DNA of 64,000 nt, taken from assembly GCF_020084865.1 (NCBI RefSeq), contig NZ_CP071953.1, forward strand, positions 1,798,001 to 1,862,000, written 5' to 3'. Made by a program: the position numbers and the translations under genes. This DNA comes from Candidatus Kaistella beijingensis (lineage in GTDB: Bacteria > Bacteroidota > Bacteroidia > Flavobacteriales > Weeksellaceae). Below the pieces are notes generated by a model. That model did no database searches and was not told where the DNA came from. It was given only the letters and a program-made list of their open reading frames with translations. This document shows positions 8,774-17,260 of this stretch, piece by piece; the first letter of the stretch is position 1, and each line of letters starts with the position of its first letter.

Positions 8774-10732
8774 TTAATGGGAAGCGTCGAGCACGTCAAT
8801 TTTCCCCAGTTTGTTCAGTTCCCATTCCTTCTGCATATAAAAGATAATGGGTGTTACCAAAAGGATGTGAATGGCCGAAGTGAAAACACCACCAACCATC
8901 GGCAATACAATTGGTTTCATCATGTCACTTCCCACACCGTGGCTCCACAGGATGGGAACGAGTCCGAAGAGGGTCACGCAAACCGTCATAATTTTAGGTC
9001 TTAATCTTTTCGCTGCACCGTTGATCACATATTCACGAAGTTCTTCATTGGTAATGGTCTCCCGTGAGTTGCCATTTTTTGCAATAAGCTGAACCATAGC
9101 GTCGTTCAGGTAAATTACCATCACGATTCCGGTTTCCACCGCAAGTCCGAACAGGGCAATAAAGCCCACTGCTACAGCTACCGAGAGATTCACTCCCCAA
9201 ATTGAAATCATGAATACGCCGCCAATTAAGGCAAAAGGAATACTGATGAGATTAAAAAAAGCTTCGCGGTAAGAATTGAATGCAAAGTACATGGAAAGGA
9301 AGATCACGATTAATACGAGGGGCATAATCATTTTTAAAGTCTGCTCACCGCGAATCAGGTTTTCGTACTGTCCGCTCCATTCCACGAAATAACCTTTAGG
9401 CATTTTGTTCACCATGTTATTGAGTTTTGCCTGGGCTTCTTCTACGGTACTGCCTAAATCCCGGTCGCGTACGTTGAATAGAACAGTTCCACGCAACATT
9501 GCATTTTCAGAATTGATCATTGGTGGTCCTTCTGTAAGACGAATGTCAGCCACTGCACTTAGCGGAATGGAACCAAATTCCATCGTCTGCATGGGCAATC
9601 TTCTCAGAGATTCCAAATTATTTCTGAAATCCTGGCCGTATCTGGCATTTACCGAAAAGCGCTGTCGGCCTTCCACGGTGGTGGTGAGTTTCATTCCGCC
9701 GAGCGCACTTTCCACGACGGCATTTACATCATCCACGCTTAGCCCGTATCTTCCTACTTCTTCGCGTTTCACTTGAATGTCCACATATTTTCCGCCGGTA
9801 ATCGGTTCGACATACATGTCCTTGATCCCTTCAATTCCTGTGAGTTCCTTTTTAATCTTTTCTGAAAGGACGGCAATACTGTCCAGGTTCTGTCCGTATA
9901 CTTTTACGCCCACATCCGTTCTGATCCCGGTTGAAAGCATATTGATTCGGTTGGAAATCGGCATGGTCCAGCCATTGGTAACGCCTGGAATCTGCAGTTT
10001 GGCATTCAGCTCATTGATGAGATCATCTTTTGTTTTGCCCTCGCGCCATTCGCTTTGCGGTTTCAACAAAATAATGGTTTCAATCATGGAGATGGGTGAA
10101 TTATCTGTCGCCGTGTTGGCTCTTCCGGCTTTTCCGAGGACATGATCCACTTCCGGAATTCCCTTAATGATTTTATCCTGTACCTGCAGTAATCTTTTGG
10201 CTTCAGAGTTTGAAATATCGGGAAGGGTAACCGGCATAAAGAGCAGGGATCCTTCATCCAAAGGCGGCATAAACTCACGTCCAAGGTTCATTATCATTGG
10301 AATACTGATGAGCAGTGCCAAAATATTAATTCCCAGCGTGGTTTTTTTCCATTTCATGCACCATCTTATCAGCGGTTCGTAAATCCGTTCCAAGCCTCTG
10401 TTTATTGGGTTTTTATTATCGTCCTTAAATTTTCCCTTCATGAAAAAGGAGATGAGCACCGGGGCAAGGGTAAGCACCAGGATTGCATCAACAATCAGGA
10501 TGAATGTTTTAGTGTACGCCAGCGGATGAAAAAGTTTACCTTCCTGACCGGTCAACATAAATACCGGGAGAAAAGAAACCACGATGATTACCGTAGAAAA
10601 AAATACGCCTCTGGATACCTGTAAGGATGATTTTTCGATAATCTTCAACCGAATGTCTTCGGGAATTTTAACGTAACTGTCTTTCTCCTTCTCTTTTTTT
10701 CTGAATATATTTTTAAACCAGTTGGTCTTCAT
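8774..10732 (-). CDS. cusA: CusA/CzcA heavy-metal RND pump, C-terminal part (split gene)
   Basis: 652-residue C-terminal part of a CusA-family RND pump. It starts in the cytoplasmic loop after TM4, runs through the hydrophobic stretch F-L-P-V-F-M-L-T-G-Q-E-G-K-L-F and the second periplasmic domain, and ends with the last membrane helices. The proton-relay residues known from CusA are recognisable here: the Glu of A-V-E-T-G and the Lys of R-P-K-I-M. The ATG at 10732 lies 3 nt beyond the stop of the N-terminal part and in the -1 frame relative to it. Reading through would need a one-base shift at a C5 tract (10738-10742). See the finding on this split. Confidence 0.9.
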   Translation of the reverse strand: MKTNWFKNIFRKKEKEKDSYVKIPEDIRLKIIEKSSLQVSRGVFFSTVIIVVSFLPVFMLTGQEGKLFHPLAYTKTFILIVDAILVLTLAPVLISFFMKGKFKDDNKNPINRGLERIYEPLIRWCMKWKKTTLGINILALLISIPMIMNLGREFMPPLDEGSLLFMPVTLPDISNSEAKRLLQVQDKIIKGIPEVDHVLGKAGRANTATDNSPISMIETIILLKPQSEWREGKTKDDLINELNAKLQIPGVTNGWTMPISNRINMLSTGIRTDVGVKVYGQNLDSIAVLSEKIKKELTGIEGIKDMYVEPITGGKYVDIQVKREEVGRYGLSVDDVNAVVESALGGMKLTTTVEGRQRFSVNARYGQDFRNNLESLRRLPMQTMEFGSIPLSAVADIRLTEGPPMINSENAMLRGTVLFNVRDRDLGSTVEEAQAKLNNMVNKMPKGYFVEWSGQYENLIRGEQTLKMIMPLVLIVIFLSMYFAFNSYREAFFNLISIPFALIGGVFMISIWGVNLSVAVAVGFIALFGLAVETGIVMVIYLNDAMVQLIAKNGNSRETITNEELREYVINGAAKRLRPKIMTVCVTLFGLVPILWSHGVGSDMMKPIVLPMVGGVFTSAIHILLVTPIIFYMQKEWELNKLGKIDVLDASH

Positions 10733-10734
10733 TG

Positions 10735-12018
10735 TTAGGGGGTTTTATTTTGTTGATGGTTCTGCCAATCGGAGAGATTTTTATATGCATTTTCAGACAT
10801 GATAATTCCGTTATCCACGATCACCCCAATTGCCAGCGCAATTCCTGTAAGGGACATGATATTTGAGGAAAGTCCAAACGCATTGAGCAGAATAAAACTG
10901 ATGGCAATGGTGACCGGAATCTGAATGATGATGTTCAATGCACTTCGCCAGTGGAATAGGAACAGAATAACAATCATTGCCACCACGATAATTTCTTCAA
11001 TCAGCTTGGTTTTAATATTGTCTATTGCCCCTTCAATCAGCGTACTACGGTCGTACGATGTTTTGAAGGTGACGCCTTCCGGTAGACCTTTTTCAACATC
11101 CTTCATTTTCTCTTTCACATCGTTGATGACCTTATCTGCATTTTCGCCATACCGTGCCACTACGATACCGCCCACGACTTCGCCTTCACCGTCTGCATCA
11201 AAAATACCCAGACGCAGATCGCCACCCATTTGTACCGAGCCAATATCTTTCACCCGCACGGGAATACCGTTGTAATTTCCCACCGCGATTTCTTCGATAT
11301 CGGCTACATTCTTAATGTAACCAAGTCCACGGATGACGTAGGCCATATCGGCCATTTCAAATTTACGTCCGCCCACATCATTATTATTGGCTTTCACTTT
11401 GTTCATCACATCCATCAGAGAGACGTTATAGTACTGCAGTTTTACAGGATCTACGACGAGTTGGTACTGTTTTTCGAAACCTCCAAAAGAAGCTACTTCC
11501 GCAACGCCGGGAACCGTCTGCAGGGCAAACTTGACGTACCAGTCCTGGAGGGCGCGCTGGTCTCCTAAATCCATTTTAGGTGCATCCAAATGGTACCAGA
11601 AAACGTGACCAACACCAGTGCCATCCGGTCCGAGCGTAGGGGTGACATCTTGTGGGAGTAAACGCTGCGCATAATTGAGGCGTTCCATTACCCGGGTTCT
11701 GGCCCAATAAATATCTACGTTATCTTCGAAAATGACATACACGAAACTCATCCCAAACATAGAGGAAGCCCGGATGTTCTTAATTTTCGGAATTCCCTGA
11801 AGGTTGCTGACCAGAGGAAAAGTCACCTGATCTTCAATAATCTGGGGACTTCTGCCCATCCACTCGGTAAAAACGATGACCTGGTTCTCACTCAGATCCG
11901 GAATGGCATCGATGGGATTGTCCCTTACCGCAAAAATACCCCAGATAAAAAGGCCGATTGCAATCAGCAAAACGAAATACCTGTTGCGGAGGGAGAGTTT
12001 GATTAAATTTTGAATCAT
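10735..12018 (-). CDS. cusA: CusA/CzcA heavy-metal RND pump, N-terminal part (split gene)
   Basis: 427-residue N-terminal part of a CusA-family pump: TM1 (about 14-30), the first periplasmic porter domain, and TM2-TM4 ending in the G-V-I-V-D-N-G motif whose Asp (about 402) matches the proton-relay Asp of CusA. The frame stops at TAA (10737-10735), just after a run of five C on the coding strand. The family is normally about 1040-1080 residues long, and 427 plus 652 gives that size, so this is half of a broken or frameshifted pump. It may be a sequencing indel, a true mutation, or functional as two chains. Confidence 0.9.
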   Translation of the reverse strand: MIQNLIKLSLRNRYFVLLIAIGLFIWGIFAVRDNPIDAIPDLSENQVIVFTEWMGRSPQIIEDQVTFPLVSNLQGIPKIKNIRASSMFGMSFVYVIFEDNVDIYWARTRVMERLNYAQRLLPQDVTPTLGPDGTGVGHVFWYHLDAPKMDLGDQRALQDWYVKFALQTVPGVAEVASFGGFEKQYQLVVDPVKLQYYNVSLMDVMNKVKANNNDVGGRKFEMADMAYVIRGLGYIKNVADIEEIAVGNYNGIPVRVKDIGSVQMGGDLRLGIFDADGEGEVVGGIVVARYGENADKVINDVKEKMKDVEKGLPEGVTFKTSYDRSTLIEGAIDNIKTKLIEEIIVVAMIVILFLFHWRSALNIIIQIPVTIAISFILLNAFGLSSNIMSLTGIALAIGVIVDNGIIMSENAYKNLSDWQNHQQNKTP

Positions 12019-12032
12019 GGTTCAGTATGTTT

Positions 12033-12656
12033 TTACTTAATCTCCTCCTGAACCTCGCCACACGACAGCATTTCTTTGCCATAATAAGGATTCTTCACCT
12101 CACGTGAATCGCTAAGCCAAAAAGTCCCTTTGTTATCATTGAACATTGGACAGAAGATTTTGTACACCGGTTTTGGAGTTCCGAAATCCTTCAACAGGTC
12201 GTAAAAATCTGCACTCATTATGTCCAGGTGTTCGCGCTGATGATCAATCTTTCCAGCATTCTCCGCAATATGCTGCGCATGTTCTCTAATGCTTGATTCG
12301 AGGTCAGCATATTCTTTTTTCTGTTCAGCGGAAAATCCGTTTTTGTCTATTTTAGTTAGCGCCTCTAACATCCCCTTAGCAGCATTGACTGCTTCTTTAT
12401 CATCATCACCCGACAACGCAAATGTAAGATGGGTGTAATGGGAATAGAGTTCTGTAAGATTTGCGGAAGATTTTTTTGCGTCTATCACGGTTACCTTTCT
12501 ATCCATAGGCATATCGCCCATCGCTGAACTGTCAGACATCATGCTCATATCATGCTGCATGGATGTTTCAGTGGTGCTTTTCTGTTCTTTGTTTTCTTTA
12601 CAAGAAGAGAGTGCAAGTGTGCCAATTGCTAAAAGGCTGAATATTAGTGTTTTCAT
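12033..12656 (-). CDS. DUF3347 lipoprotein of the copper operon
   Basis: 207-residue lipoprotein (Cys at 19, sequence L-S-S-C) with a His/Met-rich segment (about 34-52) followed by a DUF3347 domain. That domain is four-helical, with conserved H, C and F-W positions near the C-terminus (C-P-M-F and G-T-F-W-L-S). In many Bacteroidota the domain is fused to CusB; here it is free-standing, 14 bp upstream of cusA. Likely a periplasmic or outer-membrane metal carrier feeding the CusCBA pump, inferred from the domain and position. Confidence 0.85.
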   Translation of the reverse strand: MKTLIFSLLAIGTLALSSCKENKEQKSTTETSMQHDMSMMSDSSAMGDMPMDRKVTVIDAKKSSANLTELYSHYTHLTFALSGDDDKEAVNAAKGMLEALTKIDKNGFSAEQKKEYADLESSIREHAQHIAENAGKIDHQREHLDIMSADFYDLLKDFGTPKPVYKIFCPMFNDNKGTFWLSDSREVKNPYYGKEMLSCGEVQEEIK

Positions 12657-12675
12657 TATTTTATAAGTTTAAAGG

Positions 12676-13062
12676 TTATTTATTATTAAAAAAGGCTTCG
12701 TAGTTTGCTTTATTTTCGAAGTACACGACATTATCATTTTTATCAGAGATTGCGATAATTGCGGTCGCTTTATCGATGAGTTGATGAGATATCGGATCAT
12801 ACGCCATGCGCGCATTTTCTTCCTGCGGGATTCTGAGTTTGCAGTTTTCGCAGCAACCGTAGTAGGTTTTGCCGTCATGCTTTACTTCGAGCTGTTTTTT
12901 GCCCATGTAGGCGTTGTTTACCATACAGACCTGGTCGTGAGGAACAATGTCGCCGGTCTTGAACTGTGCATTGGTAATTTGGGTATTTTCGGCTTTTGAA
13001 TTGGTGCAGGAAACGAGAAACACTGCTACAAAAGCCAGTATTCCTAAAAGAATATTCTTCAT
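12676..13062 (-). CDS. Metallochaperone-like lipoprotein (Cys-rich, NosL/TRASH-like)
   Basis: 128-residue lipoprotein (lipobox V-S-C, Cys 19). The mature part contains C-M-V-N-N (about 46-50) and a G-C-C-E-N-C-K segment (about 69-75), then a C-terminal part with V-Y-F-E-N reminiscent of the NosL/TRASH metal-binding folds. It likely binds copper in the periplasm and is the second gene of the copper operon. The specific family could not be fixed by eye; the metal-binding inference rests on the Cys cluster and the neighbours. Confidence 0.7.
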   Translation of the reverse strand: MKNILLGILAFVAVFLVSCTNSKAENTQITNAQFKTGDIVPHDQVCMVNNAYMGKKQLEVKHDGKTYYGCCENCKLRIPQEENARMAYDPISHQLIDKATAIIAISDKNDNVVYFENKANYEAFFNNK

Positions 13063-13279
13063 TAAATTATCGGTTAAAGGTTAAATTTGAGCCTCCGTCT
13101 TGAGAGACTGTGTACGAATATCCTGATCTTCAAGTTGTTCTTTAAAGAACATTCTTTTCTAAAAGATTACTTAAAGGAGAAATGGAAGTTCGAAGGGACA
13201 TTCAGCACCGCTAAATAATCTGCGGAAAGTGTCATAAACACTTCACGACCAGACACAATTCGGGCTGTAAAAGAAGATC
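13063..13279. other. Non-coding gap inside the copper operon
   Basis: 217 bp between the small Cys-rich gene and the metallochaperone gene, much longer than other gaps in this operon (1-20 bp). A short leftward frame runs here for about 40 codons but has no good start and no recognisable family. The gap could be decayed coding sequence or an untranslated leader. No clear promoter or terminator was found. Confidence 0.4.
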
Positions 13280-13696
13280 TTAACCTATTTTGGGCGGTTC
13301 CCAAATGGTATGGAATCCACCGGAGTAATGGGGATTCTGATAAAAGAAATTAGAATTTTTGTCATCGTAACCGGACGCTTCGTTTTTAGAATCCTCTAAA
13401 AATTTGCTGTCTGCTAGAATGGTATACTGAGCAGTGCTGCAAAGGTTACCGCTGCAATTTCCTGAGCATCCATCGGTTTGACAATTGTGTGATTTTGGGT
13501 GACAGCATTCTTCTTTGCAATCGCCGCTGTCGCAAGACGGCTGTATCTGTGCGAATGACTGTTTTATGAAAGTTTGCGAACTGGTCGCGGTTTTAATAAC
13601 CTGCTTCTCCTTTGTACTGCAAGCCTGAGAAATCCCTGGCGCCAGAAATAACGCGAGTGTAAGGGAAAGCAACAGTATTTTAAAATTTCCGACCAT
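13280..13696 (-). CDS. Small secreted Cys-rich protein, first gene of the copper operon
   Basis: 138-residue exported protein with a signal peptide (about 1-25) and a dense Cys block in the middle: C-D-S-G-D-C-K-E-E-C-C-H-P, then four more Cys. The C-terminus ends W-E-P-P-K-I-G. The ATG at 13696 was chosen over one at 13714 because the likely -7 promoter element (13719-13712) overlaps the upstream codon. It resembles small Bacteroidota proteins with CC and PP motifs found before metal operons. A copper-binding or sensing role is plausible but unproven. Confidence 0.7.
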   Translation of the reverse strand: MVGNFKILLLSLTLALFLAPGISQACSTKEKQVIKTATSSQTFIKQSFAQIQPSCDSGDCKEECCHPKSHNCQTDGCSGNCSGNLCSTAQYTILADSKFLEDSKNEASGYDDKNSNFFYQNPHYSGGFHTIWEPPKIG

Positions 13697-13711
13697 TGTA
13701 AGTAAACAGCA

Positions 13712-13719
13712 CAAAGATA
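13712..13719 (-). promoter_or_regulatory. Putative -7 promoter element of the copper operon
   Basis: The minus strand reads TATCTTTG, matching the Bacteroidota -7 consensus TAnnTTTG, 15 bp upstream of the ATG at 13696. No TTG lies at the expected -33 position, so activation by a regulator is possible. No sensor or regulator gene for copper is visible inside the window. Confidence 0.5.
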
Positions 13720-13823
13720 GGGAATTATTTTAGAAGCTAAACTACTTCCTTAAAACGAAATTTATTTTTCCTAAATTATTCACAATGTTACTCTTAGCAA
13801 ACTGTAATAAATACGTCAATAAA

Positions 13824-13852
13824 TGTCCAGTTTTTTATTAAAAAACTGGACA
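13824..13852 (-). terminator. Perfect 13-bp hairpin between mobilisation and copper operons
   Basis: Arms TGTCCAGTTTTTT (13824-13836) and its exact complement (13840-13852) flank a 3-base loop, ATT. It lies 13 bp downstream of the stop of the leftward coiled-coil membrane gene and about 105 bp upstream of the copper operon promoter. It would end transcription from the mobilisation genes. Being fully palindromic with T and A tracts inside the stem, it could act in both directions or be a protein-binding site. Confidence 0.6.
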
Positions 13853-13865
13853 AATAATTTTTAGT

Positions 13866-14450
13866 CTACCTACTCTCATACCCCTCCTTAAACTTCAAAA
13901 ACTTTTCTGCGTCCTTTGGATTTTTCTTCATCCATTTTTTCATTAGTGCGGTATTGTGCTCCAGCTGTTTTACTTGCTCTGTTTCATAAATCGCCTTGTT
14001 TTCATACTTGATCTCCTCCAGGATTTCCTCTCGAACCTCGGTCTTGGTGCGGATGCTTTCGCGGTACCAGTTTTTTCCTAGATAAACAGTTGCTGTTAAA
14101 ATAAAAAATGCAACCAGCAATAGAGCCAGGATTCCGAAAAACCAATATTTAACAGTATCTGATTTCTGATGGAATTTTTCCAGATGCTTTATAACGTCCG
14201 GAGATAATTCTGTGATAATATTGTTGGGGATGGATTTAAGCAATTCCTGCCGTTTTAGATTTTCTTCATGTGCCAGTGCTTGGATCTTTTTCACATCCTC
14301 CTTGATGTCGCAGTACATGTGGAAAATCGCCTTCCCCGAAATTTCTACCGCCTTATTGCTTTCTATGACGCGGTGCAAAAGTTCGATGCCTGCATCTTGT
14401 GAAGAATAATTTTCTGTATTCATGTCTTGGTTGTTAAATTCGTTGTTCAT
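13866..14450 (-). CDS. Coiled-coil membrane protein of the mobilisation module
   Basis: 194-residue protein with a soluble helical N-terminal half (Lys/Glu-rich, 45-85), a single membrane helix (about 105-127) and a charged helical C-terminal half. No enzymatic motif is visible. Its position just downstream of the relaxase gene, read in the same direction, matches small membrane proteins often found after relaxases in Bacteroidota mobilisable elements. It might connect the relaxosome to a membrane transfer channel, which is inference from position only. Confidence 0.65.
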   Translation of the reverse strand: MNNEFNNQDMNTENYSSQDAGIELLHRVIESNKAVEISGKAIFHMYCDIKEDVKKIQALAHEENLKRQELLKSIPNNIITELSPDVIKHLEKFHQKSDTVKYWFFGILALLLVAFFILTATVYLGKNWYRESIRTKTEVREEILEEIKYENKAIYETEQVKQLEHNTALMKKWMKKNPKDAEKFLKFKEGYESR

Positions 14451-14484
14451 TTTATTTTTTTAATTAATTTAATTTTGTTTTGAC

Positions 14485-15393
14485 TTATCGTCTTCTTTTT
14501 CTCTTCCTCAGCAATTCATCGTCTGCCGCCGGTGTGTAGCTCGGTTTGAGGAGTTCCTTCACGGCATTTTCAATCTCCCTGAGGGCTGATTTTTCCGGAT
14601 GTTTTATTTCGTTCGTTTGTGGATTACTCTGACTGAAAATTGCCGACTGGTAGCTTTCCGCATTCCGGTTTAGAATTTCTTTGATGTCCTTAATCTTCAG
14701 TTTGCTGGTGATCTCCGAAAGTTTGTAACCGGGATGGTACTGCCTCTGGGTATGGTCGTTTATGTCCTTTAATCTAACAATCCGCATCCCCGAAATACCG
14801 TCCTTCACATTCTGCGAGAGCGTCACTCTGTAACCACATCTCCGCATATAATCGACCAAGTCATCAAAATTTCTTGAGACCTTCATACAGTTTTGCAGGA
14901 TTTTCAGCATCTGCTGCTTTTTCTCCTTTCCGATTTCCACATCTGTTTTCAGGTTCATCTCTTTGCAGACATTTCGAACCGATTCGCCGAAGCGCCTTCC
15001 GATATTGGCAGATTTTACCGTGCATTTACCATAAACATCTATGCGGTTCACGATGAAGTGGATATGTTTCTGCTTCGTGGAATTGTGGACATCCAAGACG
15101 ATTTGGTTATTTTCTGTAAGTCCCACATCTTTCAATGATTTTAAAGCCAGTTCCTTCAATTCGTCGTTGGTCAGTATGTCTCCAATTTCCTTTGCCGGAG
15201 AAATGTAACCTGTGAGAGCCCATTTCTTTACATTCGGATTTCTCTCGGCGACAATCTTCATCTCTTCAAATCTTTCCTCCGGCATTGTTGAAAGCAGGTT
15301 GTTGGAATAAACACATTCCGCCGTGCCTTTGTCATTGCCGTTGTATTCAATCGCTATCTTACTGATCCTCCTCGTCGTTGCCGAATTGTTCAT
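14485..15393 (-). CDS. Relaxase / mobilisation nuclease
   Basis: DNA strand transferase that nicks the element at oriT and pilots the strand during conjugal mobilisation. The 302 residues have the three-histidine metal motif of the relaxase family (H103, H110, H112 in D-V-H...K-H-I-H-F-I-V-N-R) and upstream Tyr candidates for DNA attachment (Y17, Y29). The C-terminal third is basic and ends in R/K repeats. The start overlaps the upstream MobC-like gene by 35 bp, so the two are translationally coupled. At 302 residues it is near the short end for these enzymes but looks intact. Confidence 0.9.
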   Translation of the reverse strand: MNNSATTRRISKIAIEYNGNDKGTAECVYSNNLLSTMPEERFEEMKIVAERNPNVKKWALTGYISPAKEIGDILTNDELKELALKSLKDVGLTENNQIVLDVHNSTKQKHIHFIVNRIDVYGKCTVKSANIGRRFGESVRNVCKEMNLKTDVEIGKEKKQQMLKILQNCMKVSRNFDDLVDYMRRCGYRVTLSQNVKDGISGMRIVRLKDINDHTQRQYHPGYKLSEITSKLKIKDIKEILNRNAESYQSAIFSQSNPQTNEIKHPEKSALREIENAVKELLKPSYTPAADDELLRKRKRRR

Positions 15394-15835
15394 GCTTGAT
15401 GATTTGTTGGTAGAGGTATTCCCGGATCAACCTCGTTGCAGTTTGAATTTCCTCAAGGATCTCTTTCTTGTTTTCAAACTCATTCCATTCTCTGTTCCGG
15501 AGCAGATTGGATATCCTTATAAAATTGTTGCCATAATTCAACAGGACTACATCGGTTTGAAACTCGTTTACTTTAAGTTCCTTTTCGGTAGAAATCAGTC
15601 TTAAATATTTTGAAATTTTGAGTTTGTAGAAGTCAGCCTCCTTTTGAATTTTCTCAAACTCCTTTTCGGTAAAACGAACTGAGACTACCTTCGAAAATTG
15701 GTTCGCCGTCTTCTTTTTCAAACCTCCCTCTCTACCGATTTCGCGAAAGCGGTTCCTTCTTTTTTCTTCTGCAACCTTTGCAATTTGCTGCTCGGAAATC
15801 TGTCTTACAAACTGTTTTAAAAAGTCATTTTTCAT
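15359..15835 (-). CDS. MobC-like relaxosome accessory protein
   Basis: 158-residue protein with a basic N-terminus (about 20-45) and a ribbon-helix-helix-like segment beginning V-S-V-R-F-T-E-K-E-F, then a helical region containing L-L-N-Y-G-N-N-F-I-R typical of MobC/MbeC-like accessory proteins. It binds oriT DNA and helps the relaxase. It is the first gene of the mobilisation operon, directly downstream (leftward) of the candidate oriT, and overlaps the relaxase gene by 35 bp. Confidence 0.85.
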   Translation of the reverse strand: MKNDFLKQFVRQISEQQIAKVAEEKRRNRFREIGREGGLKKKTANQFSKVVSVRFTEKEFEKIQKEADFYKLKISKYLRLISTEKELKVNEFQTDVVLLNYGNNFIRISNLLRNREWNEFENKKEILEEIQTATRLIREYLYQQIIKHEQFGNDEEDQ

Positions 15836-15885
15836 ATTGTGTTTATGTGGTGTTTAATTTTTTTATAATTTTAAACTATGGGCTT

Positions 15886-15985
15886 GAATCGTAGTTCCAG
15901 ACATGCGTTTCCGACGATAGGAGGAAACCAAAAAGCCCGATTTTTACGGCAAGCATACGCTTGTTGTAAACATTGGGTACTTTTT
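15886..15985. other. Candidate origin of transfer (oriT)
   Basis: Non-coding stretch between the MobC-like gene and the primase gene with nested inverted repeats: GGGCTT near 15882 pairs with AAGCCC near 15934, and CAAGC-ATAC-GCTTG (15950-15963) forms a short hairpin. Relaxase families commonly nick next to such hairpins beside their own mobC gene. The nick site cannot be called. The evidence is location plus inverted repeats only. Confidence 0.4.
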
Positions 15986-16071
15986 GCACTAAATACATGG
16001 CCAGTTTTTACCCAGCTTTTTTAGAGTATTCCACCTGTGCTTATTTTGCGCAGCCCGGCTTGTATAAATCT

Positions 16072-16989
16072 TCATCTTTTTCTCCTGTAAATATTCCGGT
16101 TTCCCTCAGCATCGTGTATGGCTGTTTGATTTTTTTCAAGCTTATTTTCAAGTGTCTTTTCTTCCTGTGATATCAGGAAATCATTCAGATCTTGATGGAG
16201 GAAATATTCATTCGATCGGTCATTTGCCTTCGGGAAAATTTTCAAAATTGAATCCCGGCACTGTTCGCCGGCGCGGTCGTTATCCAGGTACATTTCGACA
16301 GATTTATAATTTCCAAAAAGCCCTGATGTCTTGTGAACCATGGCGACAGAGTTCAGAATTAGATAGTCGGAAGGTGTCTTTTCCGGTTCTAAAATTTTAT
16401 GGGAGAGGTAATCGGTAAAGCCCTCGAAAACCTTGAGGTTTTCAGAATTATTTTTTATCGTGGTGATATCCTTTTTTCCAAGACAGATTTTGGAAAAACT
16501 GCTGCGGATTTCGTAGCCTCCCGAATCGTTTTTAAAACCGAGCCCGAAATATCTTTTGTCGTTAATCCGGTAGTGTACTTCGCTCAATTGCGATTTTTGT
16601 GACTCGAGTTTTCTTGATTTCAAATAGTCTAACAATGCCGGGTGAATAACTTCCTTTACTTCGAGAATTTGATTTGTATTTTCAGCAGTAATTGCTTCCG
16701 TCACACTCGGCTTTTTATAAGAAAAATCGAAACGAGAAAGATATTCAAGAGCATCGGATACAGTGCATTGTTTGAGCTCCTGAACTATCGACACGACATC
16801 GTATTGTTTTCCAGTGCCAAAATCAAAGGCAATATTTTTCACATAATTCACTAATAAACTTGGCGTTCGTTCTTGTCGATTGATAGCATAATAATAGGCT
16901 GTTTTCGGATGTTCTTTGCTTGGGAATAGAGAAAAACTTTCCATTACTTCTTTGATGCTGATATTTTCGTTGGCTTGTTTGCAATTCAT
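16072..16989 (-). CDS. Toprim-domain primase-like protein of the mobile element
   Basis: 305-residue protein with an N-terminal part shaped like a CHC2 zinc-finger primase domain but lacking its Cys/His ligands, and a Toprim domain (about 183-260) with catalytic Glu E189 and the D-N-D pair (D236, D238). Such proteins, next to VapE-type ATPases and relaxases, are the replication/primase component of Bacteroidota integrative mobilisable elements. The missing zinc ligands suggest the N-terminal domain no longer binds zinc. Function as a primase is inferred from the family. Confidence 0.85.
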   Translation of the reverse strand: MNCKQANENISIKEVMESFSLFPSKEHPKTAYYYAINRQERTPSLLVNYVKNIAFDFGTGKQYDVVSIVQELKQCTVSDALEYLSRFDFSYKKPSVTEAITAENTNQILEVKEVIHPALLDYLKSRKLESQKSQLSEVHYRINDKRYFGLGFKNDSGGYEIRSSFSKICLGKKDITTIKNNSENLKVFEGFTDYLSHKILEPEKTPSDYLILNSVAMVHKTSGLFGNYKSVEMYLDNDRAGEQCRDSILKIFPKANDRSNEYFLHQDLNDFLISQEEKTLENKLEKNQTAIHDAEGNRNIYRRKR

Positions 16990-17047
16990 TTTTTGTGTTT
17001 TTAAAATTTATTTCTTTATATCCAGTTATATTTTCACCGTTTTTCCA

Positions 17048-17228
17048 TACCTGCCTACCTAGACATTGAATATCAGTTCGTTATATCATTTTATGACTTA
17101 TCTTGTTGTTACCTGTTAATTGGATCCCTACTTCAACTATGGTAGTTTAGGTAAAGTCTTATCTATTTTATTACCTTGATAAATATTTGTAAATGAGTTC
17201 TGTAAGTCCAATTAGGTAAGTAGGTAGG
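17048..17228. repeat. Iteron-like cluster of TACCT/AGGTA motifs
   Basis: In the 271-bp gap between the VapE-type and Toprim genes, TACCT or its complement occurs seven times (17048, 17056, 17110, 17149, 17172, 17214, 17222). TAATTGGA (17117-17124) has an exact inverted partner at 17207-17214, and GACATTGAAT (17062-17071) has a near-inverted partner at 17233-17242. The layout resembles a replication-origin or repressor-binding region serving the flanking replication genes. Confidence 0.5.
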
Positions 17229-17260
17229 ATAAATTGAATGTCAATGATTTAAACTTTCTT

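Noticed and set aside
13063..13279. Short leftward frame (about 40 codons) in the copper operon gap
   Set aside because: No acceptable start codon and no recognisable product; kept only as a described gap.
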